Shown piece by piece: positions 39,001 through 51,000 of a stretch of DNA of 64,000 nucleotides (within the stretch, counting starts at the first letter, position 1; each line of letters starts with the position of its first letter). A program made the position numbers and the translations under genes. Below the pieces are notes generated by a model. It had not been told where the DNA came from and made no database searches. It saw nothing but the letters and a program-made list of their open reading frames with translations. Source of the DNA: Cherax quadricarinatus (taxonomy: Eukaryota > Arthropoda > Malacostraca > Decapoda > Parastacidae); contig NC_091374.1 in the NCBI RefSeq assembly GCF_038502225.1, forward strand, positions 6,765,538 through 6,829,537, in the 5' to 3' direction.

Positions 39001-42000
39001 ACTAAAAAAAGTATTCTGAAGAGATTTGATTTTCTTTGTATTAGTGTAAAATAATGTTGATTAATCTCATACCCATTTTCTTTTTCTTAAGATTGTTGAT
39101 CAGGTCTTTCCTTTTACATGTAAATGACAGCTTTACTGTAACCCGATTTTCAGTGCTGTCTCTTATAACTGATAAGTTTTTTTTTTTTTGTAGGAAAGCC
39201 TGCAAATAAGTACTTAACCAGCTTTGTCATTGAAATGTGGACTTTTATATCTGCCTAGAAAAAATTTTTTTGTAGGATAGCCTTGCAAATAAATACTGTA
39301 CTTAAATGTGTTCAGCATTGCAATGTTGTCTTTTAATGGTGCTCAGAAAACCTATAAGAACCTGGATCAGCGTGTGCAACTGGAATGTGATGGAGAAAGA
39401 ATTCCTCTGCCATCACTACAAGGCATCGTTGTACTTAATATTCCTAGGTAAGTCAATAATTGTATGTTCCTCTCTACACAGATAACCCACACATAGGACA
39501 AAGAAACTTATGATAGTATTTCATTGTGAGTAGTTAGTGGTCCAAGTTGGACCAAAACGTTGTCATAAATTTCTTTTCCCCATGTGCGGGTTATGTGTGT
39601 ATCGTTCCAGTTACAGTATTGTGCCTTTTTATTTTTTATGTTTCTCTTTATTCAAATAGTCATCTCCAGATGTTACAGTAATGCTTTGTGTCTTCTCATT
39701 CATTGTATCTCTCACTCTTACCCCGAGGGTAGTCTTCTTTTTTGTGGTAGGAAATTTAAAAGCTGAATGTTTTAAGTCCTTAGTTATACTGTATAGTAGT
39801 AAATATCATCTGTTTTCTTACCTCTAATCATTGATGATTGTTTACTTACAGTTTTATGGGAGGCACTAATTTTTGGGGAGGAACTAAAGAAGACGACTGT
39901 TTTTTGGCACCAAGTTTTGATGACCGAATTCTTGAAGTTGTAGCTGTGTTTGGCTCAGCACAGATGGCCGCTTCCCGCATAATAAATTTACAGCATCATC
40001 GAATAGCTCAGTGCTCCAGCATAAAGATCACAATCCTTGGTGAGGCAGGTAATGAAGTCCTCATCATGGAAGAACCACCTATGTAGCTGTAACAAGTTGA
40101 CTAAAATGTTTTCTACTTCTCTTTGTGGTTGAATTCCACTTAGTAGTAATTTTAGGCTTGGCATGTAACTTTGGCTTATGTGATGAAAGTAATTCAGATG
40201 GATGCTGTGAGAATATCTGGCCGAAGCTGTGTAGCAGCTGAGTGGTTTGGGGTAGTCACTCAAGGCAGCATTCAATGGATGAAGTAAATATACCTTGTAA
40301 TATGAAAAAGCTTCTTTAGACAACACAAGAGAAAGAAGGCAGAAGTGTGTTAAGGAGAAGGGGAGTTATTTCTAAGATGAGAAATAGCTTTAAGAGCATG
40401 GCTTAATAGGAATTCAGAGGAACATTTGTGAGATTACTAACACTAACACATTTAGGCTTCACCCTATGCATACCAGGATCATGACATCTGTATTAAGCTC
40501 AGTCAGGCTGTCAATACAGTACTAAATTCCATGTAATAAAACTCTTCAGTAAGCATTGCAGAGTGCACCAGTACCACACAGTAAATGTATATCACATCTA
40601 AAAAAGCCCAGTAGAAATGGAGCATTGTGTAATAGTGAATTTAAGTAAAGTGGACCTGCATAAAGTGAGGGAGACTTGTAAAAAAAATAAATTTCTCACT
40701 GTCTTACCTTTCAAGCATTTCCCCATGTTCATAGGCAGAGGCGTCACTAGGGTTGGTGTCACCCGGGGCGGAATCTTGGGTGTCACCCAGGGTAGCATCT
40801 TTGGTGTCACCCTCATGAAATCCAAGGGCAGGGGGATGGGGGGAAGTAAACTCCAGTTACATCAGTACTGCATACCCAGTAACTAATGTTTAGCAATGAG
40901 AACGTTTAAGGGCTATAAACTGAACAGGAGAATACTTCTCAACTTTATAAATGATAAAATAAATAATCGTAGTAATATTGAGGAAACATAAACTCAAATA
41001 CCACTTTGAGTACAGCCAGCAGATCCTATATTTATTCATCTTCAATAATGCCCCCTAAAAAAAACTTGAAAAATAAAAAAAAACATTGCAGTATCAGAGG
41101 AACACTAGTTCTGATTTGACCTTGAGTACAGGTAACATCTCAGTGAATCTGATCTTACATATCCTTGCCCTCATTTCTGCAAAATCATCTATCACATCAT
41201 CAAAATCAATGATTTTCCCTGTATAGGCCTATATAGGCTATATAGAAACGAAGGATTTTTCTCTCATGTTGGTGCAGTACTGTTTTCGGCATTAGTGTTA
41301 CTTTCTTTAGAGGCTTTATGGTGTCACCCCCTAAATGATGCCACCCAGGGTGCTCCTCACCCCTTACAATGCCACTGTTCATAGGTCCTTTGAAGTAGAT
41401 TTTTTATAGTTATTTCTATTTTTTACAAGTTCTTGCATGACTGAAGTGTGATGTGTATCTGAGGTGATTCTTCTATTTATAGCTGTATATGCAACCAGGT
41501 TGCATCAAAATAGGATACCACAAAATTACACTAAGCCTGATGGTAGTTAAAAAAACTGCAGTGATATAAAATTGGAAATTTCAGAGTCTAAACAGCATTT
41601 AATTAAAATTACAGTAAAACCAATTACAGTGGACCCTCAACCAACAGCTTTAATCCGTTCCAGAGAGCTAGCCTTTAGTCGAACTAATTTTCCCCATAAT
41701 AGTGGAAATCCTATTAATCCGTTTTAGACAGCCAAAAGTATTAACAAAACAATATTTTTTTTAAAGATTAAATATAAATATACATACAGAAAACAATGAC
41801 AAACAAATATAAAGCACTAATTAAATGGATAAATGAACCTTTAACATTACACTTACCTTTATTGACTTATCTTTATTAACTTGACTTGTTGGTGTATGAT
41901 AGACATGTAGGAGGCAAGAGGAAGGCAAGTTTATTATGCTTCAATATGACGCTAATATCATCTCTACGGCTTATTTATCTATCACAGTTTATCTAACATG

Positions 42001-45000
42001 ACATTATAAACAATATTAAGGTATACACAAATACAGTTACATAGATTATCATACATAGCAGCATATGTGTAAAGTACCTAGGATAACCCAAAAAAGTCAG
42101 AGTGACTTACATTTTTTCCATTGGGGTCCTTTTATATTTACACTTAATATATTTACTTTTATGCTTACAGTTTTATATTTACACTTACCTTGAAGGAGAT
42201 GTTAGTTTAATTAGTTTGATGGAGGAGATGCTGGCAGAGGTTTAGGGTAGTGGAAGATAGCAGGCCGGCGTATGTTCAGCGGATAAACACACATCCAACA
42301 ACATTGGGGAGTTACTTTCGTGTTGTTTTTCTATCGCTTACTCGCTTAACTTACTTGCTACACTGTTAATTCTACACTTTATCGTTGGCTGGCACTATAG
42401 CCTTTATCGATACCTGCTGCTTTAGTATCGTACATATCATAGAATCACCGAATCACTGCAGAAGACGCATTCTCTCCTCTCTCTTCCTCTTCCACTTTGG
42501 TACTTTGCTATGAGTTTTTTCTTGAGTTTTATTGTGTTTCTTTCCTTTTTTATCACAGGGCTGGCACTAGAAACTTTCTTTGGGCCCTTGATGGCTTATT
42601 TAGTGGTTACAAGCATTAAAAACACTGGAATAATACAAAATGTATCGCAGGTACACATGGAATCGACTGAAATGGCTTGTGAACACTGGCACACTGGCTG
42701 TACATGGAGTCTTGAAGTGGCTGGGCCCGCTCAGGCCACGCTCAGGCCGCATGGACATGTTCAGGACAAAAGCCTTTAGATGAGTTTTTCGCTGTTGGTA
42801 GAGCCAATTTTTTTATGCCAAAGAGCGCCGTTAGTTGATTTTGGCGTTAATCGATGCCGCCGTTGGTTGAGGGTCCACTGTATTACAAAAGTGTTTACAG
42901 GTACTTTAAAGGAAATACAGAATATATCATATTTCTTGCTGTAGTTGCTACTGAGTGTTAAAGATTATACCTGATGCCAGTTTTCTTTCTTACAGGTGAA
43001 GAGGGAGTACCAATTCAGGTTGATGGTGAAGCATGGACACAACCTCCTGGAATTGTTCGCATTGTTCACAAAAACAGAGTACAAATGCTTTGCAGGAATC
43101 GGGTAAGTTATTTATTATGTTACCTGAATTAAAAGTTAACTGGAATTTGCTCATTTTTAAAACTGATATACCTACTATTTCCTCCATGGGGAAGTGGAAC
43201 AGAATTCTTCCTCCGTAAGCCATGCATGTTGTAAGAGGCAACTAAAATGCCGGGAGCAAGGGGCTAGTAACCCCTTCTCCTGTATATATTACTAAATGTA
43301 AAAGGAGAAACTTTCGTTTTTCCTTTTGGGCCATCCTGCCTCGGTGGGATACGGCCGGTGTGTTGAAAGAAAGAAAGAAAGATACCTACTATTTACATAG
43401 TCCTTTCAAGGATGGTGTCTTCATCCTGGTGAGGGGCTCTTAATCCAAGAAATGAGCTAGCTGCCGCCTCTTTAGATCAAACCTGTTTAACCCCAATTTT
43501 CCTATATTTTTCCTCTCTATGAATTTAGTATTTCCCCAGGAATATAATAACATTTCCACTGGTAATACATTAATATAGCTGTGGTTGGCAAATTAAGCAG
43601 TTGAGTGCATTGCCCATAATTTTAATATTGAATCTCAAATTATTTAGTGTTTTAAGTGAGTATAAAGTTAATAAATATAAATATTAAATTAAAAATATAC
43701 ATTGTATGTGCAGTTATCTTAGTAATATAAAGATTTAATCAGTGGTTGTAGATTAATGTTAGTTAAGAAGAGACTGCTTTTTTTTATTAACACATTGGCC
43801 ATTTACTACACTCATCATCATCATTCACTCCATCTTGGCAGATGCGAGCCTACACTACAGCTTAAAAACTGCAACATATCAACACCTCTCCTTCAGAGCA
43901 CAAGTCTGGCTTTACATACTCATAAAAAGTACAATGCTTGCACTTTAAAGGAGGGGTTGGGGATATTGGGTGTTTGGAGTGACGTCTAAACTGTTATATC
44001 AGGGTGCCTCTGCAAAGACACTGATTATGTGTGAATGATGGTGAAAGTGTTTCTTTCTTTTTTGGGTCACCCTGCCTCGGTGGGAGACAGCCAGCGTATT
44101 AAAAAAAAAATTTACTTGCAGTAAAGGCAGTGCAGGCAACCCCCACATAACAGTGGAGGTTAATGCATTTATGTTTAGTGAAGACAGTGTTGGCAACCCT
44201 ACTTAATGATAGGGGTCAGTACATTGATTTTGGCCTATAGTGTTAATGTCTGTGGCTAACATGGTGATTTAGGAGGTCATGAATAGTTTGAGATTCAAGA
44301 GATTTGTTGAAGAATAATTGCTCGAGCTTTCTTGTATATAAAATTATTTTATTTTATTACCCTAACGTCCATCTCTTGCCAAGGCAGGGTGACCCACAGA
44401 AGAAAACATCTTTCTTTCTTTCAACACACCGGCCGTATCCCACCAAGGCAGGGTGGCCCAAAAGGAAAAACGAAAGCTTCTCCTTTTACATTTAGTAATA
44501 TATACAGGAGAAGGGGTTACTAGCCCCTTGCTCCCGGCATTTTAGTTGCCTCTTACAACACGCATGGCTTATGGAGGAAGAATTCTGTTCCACTTCCCCA
44601 TGGAGATAAGAGGAAATAAACAAGAACTAGAAAGAAGATAGAAGAAAACCCAGAGGGGTGTGTGTATATATATGCTTGTACATGTATGTGTAGTGTGACC
44701 TAAGTGTAAGAAGAAGTGGCAAGACGTACCTGTAATCTTGCATATTTATGAGACAGACAAAAGACACCAGCAACCCTACCATCATGTAAAACAATTACAG
44801 GCTTTCATTTTACACTCACTTGGCAGAATGGCAGTACCCCCCTGGATGGTTGCTGTCTACCAACCTACTACCTACAAGAAGAAAACATTCTTTTCTTTCA
44901 ACGTACCAGCCGAATCCCACCGAGGTGGGGTGACATAAAAGGAAAAATGAAAGTTTCTCCTTTTAAATTTAGTAATATATACAGGAGAAGGGGTTACTAG

Positions 45001-48000
45001 CCCCTTGCTCCCGGCATTTCAGTCGCCTCTTACGACACGCATGGCTTACGGAGGAAGAATTCTGTTCCACTTCCCCATGGAGATAAGAGGAAATAAACAA
45101 GAACAAGAACTAGAAAGAAAATAGAAGAAAACCCAGAGGGGTGTGTGTATATATATGCTTGTACATGTATGCATAGTGTGACCTAAGTGTAAGTAGAAGT
45201 AGCAAGACATACCCGAAATCTTGCATGTTTATGAGACAGACAAAAGACACCAGCAATCCTACCATCATGTAAAACAATTACAGGCTTTCGTTTTGCACTC
45301 ACTCGGCAGGACGGTAGTACCTCCCTGGGCGGTTGCTGTCTACTAACCTACTACCTATAAAGAAGAAAACATGTTTACCATTATTCACTCATTTTCTGTT
45401 TTGCGAGAAGTATGCTGATATGAACAGTTCAGAGTACTCTCTCATTGCAATGTTCCCACCCATTCTTAAAAGTGCAGGCATTGCTCTTCCCACCTCCATG
45501 CTTCAATCTTCCTAAATGTTATTTAAATTATTCACTCTATTTTTAATCAAAATTTTGGCTATAAGCTTAAGTAATTTAGGAAGTTAGTGGGGAAGTATGT
45601 TCACACTGTATTTATTCTTACTTGTATCTAGCTCGATCTCTAGCACACTCAGCTCACACGCTGAAGTCCGGGGTTCAAATCTCCTCCAGTACGGCTGGAA
45701 AACATTAGGGACGTATTTCCATCAGACACCTACTGTCCCTGACCCTGTTCACCCATCAGTGTAAAATGGATACCTGGGTGTTAAAGTTAACTGGTGTGGG
45801 TCGCATCCTGGGACAAAACTGACCTAATTTGCCCGAAATGATCATCAGGAGGCCTGGTCACAGACCGGGCCGCGGGGGCGTTGACCCCCGGAACTCTCTC
45901 CAGGTAAACTCCAGGTAATAACAAGTGGCTTTCTGTATAATAGTATGTCATTGATGTCAGCTAGGCCTGTATACCTTGTACATGTACTTGCAGTAAATAA
46001 CATTATTATTATTATTATTATTATTATTATAATTATTATTATTATTATTATTGTTTTTATTTTTATTATGGATAAAAGAAGTTCTCTCTGATAAAGAGCA
46101 AATTGGAAAAGATACTGTGTTTTAATTTTAACAATAGATTTTAACCCTTAAAGGGTCCAAACGTATATATACGTTTTTTCAACATCTGAAAGTATGTAAA
46201 AAAATGTAGATCTTTTTTGTTTATATTTGAAAATGTGTAAAAAAACTTTTATCTACATTTTTTTTTGTTATATTTGAAAATATGTAAAAAAAAAGTAGAT
46301 CTACTTTTGTAGCACTACGAATTTGAACGTCGATCTTTTTGGACCGTTTAAGGGTTAAATAAAACAAGATGAGGAATTATTTATGTTATTACAGTGTGTA
46401 CCTTTTATTTCTAGGACTTAGAAGTTTCACTCAAGGCTTGGGAGGAGAAACAGCGCAGTAGCGGCAGCCAGACTAAACAGTTAACATTACTTGCTGATGA
46501 GGAGCTTCCTGTACTTGCAACAATAGCTTCCTCAGTAAGAACACTTAAAATATATGTTAATTGGGCAGTTTGTATTTGGATATATATGCTGTGTTATATA
46601 CTTATTGCATGCCTCTGCAGTTGACAGTCATAGGTATGTTATACAGGCTAGAGCAGGGGTGGGCAACCCTTAGTACGTGTGCCAAACTTGGCACGCCGAC
46701 TTCCTGCCGGCACGCTAACCTCTGGTCTCGTCTCAAAAAAAAAAAAAAAAAAAATGCGACATTTATCACGTATTCGTTCAAGAAAAGTGGGGAAATAGTC
46801 CCCATGTATTTCCAGAGATTTTGTATCATGGCCAACTTTGGCATGCACACTTAAAAAAGGTTGCCCACCCCTGGGCTAGAGGCATGTAATGTTAAGAGTA
46901 AAATGTGCTAGATATGGTAATCTAGTATATTTCCCAACTGTATACTTAAAGTTACTGTCTCCCATGAAGATAAACTTTGTGAATAGTACAAAGAGTGCTT
47001 AAAAACCTTGAATAAATCTAGTAGAGCTTGATACTGTACAAAAACCTCACTTGTACACCTACCATGCCAGCATTTTTTGTGTTATACATGGGAGGGAAGT
47101 AAGAAAATCATTGGTTATTTATGAGGAACAGTGCAACCTGCTGAAGTGTAATAGTCACTGTTAGACCAATGTAGTTTGAGGCTAGAAGCTACCAGATTAG
47201 ATCAAGAACAAAGTGTTTAATATGATGAAAGCTGTAAAAATGCAAAGAAAAAAAGTGGTGGGAAAAATGTGGGGGAAGTTTGTGAGGCATTGGGTAGAAT
47301 GAAAGGGGTAAGGCAGCTGGGATTGATGGGGTAAAGATAGAAATGTTAATAGCAGGTGGGAATATAGTTCTGGAGTGGTTGGTGCTGTTATTTAATAAAT
47401 GTATGGAGGAGGGTAAGGTACCTAGGGATTGGCAGAGAGCATGCATAGTTCCTTTGTATAAAGGTAAAGGGGACAAAAGAGAGTGCAAGAATTATAGGGG
47501 AAGAAGTTTGTTGAGTATTCCTGGTAAAGTATATGGTAGAGTTATTATTGAAAGAATTATGAACAAGATGGAGAGTAGGATAGCAGATGAACAAGGAGGA
47601 TTCAGGAGAGGTAGGGGGTGTGTAGACCAAGTGTTTACAGTGAAACATATAGGTGAACAGTATTTAGATAAGAGTAAGGAGGTTTTTGTGGCATTTATGG
47701 ATTTGGAAAAGGCATATGACAGGGTGGATATGGGAGCAGTGTGGCAGATGTTGCAAATGTATGGAATAGGAGGTAGGTTATTGAAAGTGATGAAAAGTTT
47801 TTACGAGGATAGTGAAGCTCAGGTTAGAGTGTATAGGAGAGAGGGAGATTATTTCCCAGTAAAAGTAGGCCTTAGATAAGGATGTGTGATGTCACCGTGG
47901 TTATTCAATATATTTATAGATAGGGTTGTAAGAGAAGTGAATGCCTGAGTGTTGGCAAGAGGTGTGGGGTTAAAAGATAAAGAATCTAACACAAAGTGGG

Positions 48001-51000
48001 AGTTATCACAGTTGCTTTTTGCTGATGACACTGTGCTTTTGGGAGACTAAAGAGAAATTGCAGAGGTTGGTGGATGAGTTTGGTAGGTTATGTAAAACAA
48101 GAAAATTAAAAGTGAATTTAGAAAAGAGTAAGGTGATGAGGATAAAAAATTAGGTAACAGAAGATTGGATATCAGGTTGGAGGGAAAGGGTATGGAGGAG
48201 GTGAATGTCTTCAGATATTTAAGAGTGGACATGTCAGCAGATGGGTCTATGAAAGATGAGATGAATCATAGAATTGACGAGGGAAAAAGGTGAGTGGTGC
48301 ACTGAGGAGTCTATGGAGACAGAACTTTGTCCATGGAAGCAAAGAGAGGAATGTATAAGAGTATAGTTATACCAGCGCTCTTATATGGGTACGAAGCATG
48401 CGTGGTGAATGTTGCAACAACGAGAAGGCAGTGGAGATGTATCTGAGGGCAATATGTGGTGTGAATATAATTAGTAGTTTGGAAATGACGAGGTGCGGGA
48501 TTACCAAATCTATTATCCAGAGAGCTGAGGGGTTGTCGAGGTGGTTCGGACATGTAGAGAGGATGGAACAAAATAGAATGACTTCAAGGGTGTGTAAATC
48601 TGCAGTGGAGGGAAGGTGGGGTAGGGGTCGGCCTATGAAAGGTTGGAGGGAGGGGGTAAAGGGGGTTTTGTGTGCGAGGGGCTTGGACTTCCAGCAGGCT
48701 TGCGTGAGCATGTTAGGAGTGAATGGAGACAAATGGTTTTTAGGACTTAATGTGCTGTTGGAGTGTGAGCAGGGTAATACTATTTATGAAGGGATTCAGG
48801 GAAATCAGCAGGCTGGACTCGAGTCCTGGAAATGGGAAGTACAGTGCCTGCACTCTCAAGGAGGGGTGTTAACCCTTTCAGGGTCCGTCCCGTAGATCTA
48901 CGGCTTTACGTTCAGGGTCCAAACCGTAGATCTACGTCATGAGCTCAGCTCACTCTGATGAACTGTGAGTGGTACATTTGGACCTTGATATGAGAAAATA
49001 CATCTATGTGGTATGTGTGCACCACATAAAACAAATCCTGCAGCACACTGTGTATAATGAGAGAAAAAAACTGAGACCATGATTTTTCGATTAAAACAGC
49101 CAATTTGCAGTGTTTTTTTGTATGTTTTTTATAGTTGTATTTGCGATTTCTTGGTCTCATTTGATAGAATGGAAGACATATTACAGAAATATAGATGATT
49201 TTGATTGGTTTTAGCACTGGAAATGGCTTGAAACTGAGCTCAAAGTAGCGGAAATGTTAAATTTTTGCTGATGTTCAAGAGTAAACAAACGATCTCACAC
49301 GTCTAATACACGCTAGCTGGTGGGTCTAATATACATTCACAAATGTGGTGATGATATTTATACAATTATTACAATATAGGTAGGTTGGTAGACAGCAACC
49401 ACCCAGGGAAGTACTACCGTCCTGCCAGATGACTGTGAAACAAAAACCTGTAACTGTTTTGCATGATGGTAGGATTGCTGGTTTTCTTTTTCTGTCTCAT
49501 AAACACGCTAAGATAACAGGGATATCTTGCTACTCCTACTTACACTTTGGTCACACTTCACAGACACGCACATGCATATATATATATACATACATCTAGG
49601 TTTTCCTCCTTTTTCTAAATAGCTCTTGTTCTTTTTTATTTCTTCTATTGTCCATGGGGAAGTGGAAAAGAATCTTTCCTCCGTAAGCCATGCGTGTCGT
49701 ATGAGGCGACTAAAATGCCGGGAGCAATGGGCTAGTAACCCCTTCTCCTGTATACAATTACTAAAAAAGAGAAGAAGAAAAACTTTATAAAACTGGGTTG
49801 CTTAAATGTGCGTGGATGTAGTGCGGATGACAAGAAACAGATGATTGCTGATGTTATGAATGAAAAGAAGTTGGATGTCCTGGCCCTAAGCGAAACAAAG
49901 CTGAAGGGGGTAGGAGAGTTTCAGTGGGGGGAAATAAATGGGATTAAATCTGGAGTATCTGAGAGAGTTAGAGCAAAGGAAGGGGTAGCAGTAATGTTAA
50001 ATGATCAGTTATGGAAGGAGAAAAGAGAATATGAATGTGTAAATTCAAGAATTATGTGGATTAAAGTAAAGGTTGGATGCGAGAAGTGGGTCATAATAAG
50101 CGTGTATGCACCTGGAGAAGAGAGGAATGCAGAGGAGAGAGAGAGATTTTGGGAGATGTTAAGTGAATGTATAGGAGCCTTTGAACCAAGTGAGAGAGTA
50201 ATTGTGGTAGGGGACTTGAATGCTAAAGTAGGAGAAACTTTTAGAGAGGGTGTGGTAGGTAAGTTTGGGGTGCCAGGTGTAAATGATAATGGGAGCCCTT
50301 TGATTGAACTTTGTATAGAAAGGGGTTTAGTTATAGGTAATACATATTTTAAGAAAAAGAGGATAAATAAGTATACACGATATGATGTAGGGCGAAATGA
50401 CAGTAGTTTGTTGGATTATGTATTGGTAGATAAAAGACTGTTGAGTAGACTTCAGGATGTACATGTTTATAGAGGGGCCACAGATATATCAGATCACTTT
50501 CTAGTTGTAGCTACACTGAGAGTAAAAGGTAGATGGGATACAAGGAGAATAGAAGCATCAGGGAAGAGAGAGGTGAAGGTTTATAAACTAAAAGAGGAGG
50601 CAGTTAGGGTAAGATATAAACAGCTATTGGAGGATAGATGGGCTAATGAGAGCATAGGCAATGGGGTCGAAGAGGTATGGGGTAGGTTTAAAAATGTAGT
50701 GTTAGAGTGTTCAGCAGAAGTTTGTGGTTACAGGAAAGTGGGTGCAGGAGGGAAGAGGAGCGATTGGTGGAATGATGATGTAAAGAGAGTAGTAAGGGAG
50801 AAAAAGTTAGCATATGAGAAGTTTTTACAAAGTAGAAGTGATGCAAGGAGGGAAGAGTATATGGAGAAAAAGAGAGAAGTTAAGAGAGTGGTGAAGCAAT
50901 GTAAAAAGAGAGCAAATGAGAGAGTGGGTGAGATGTTATCAACAAATTTTGTTGAAAATAAGAAAAAGTTTTGGAGTGAGATTAACAAGTTAAGAAAGCC

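Noticed and set aside
40040..40086. Longer exon 11 using the downstream GTAATG donor
   Set aside because: It would add residues not seen in the family; the GTGAGG donor at 40040 gives the standard ILGEEGVP junction.
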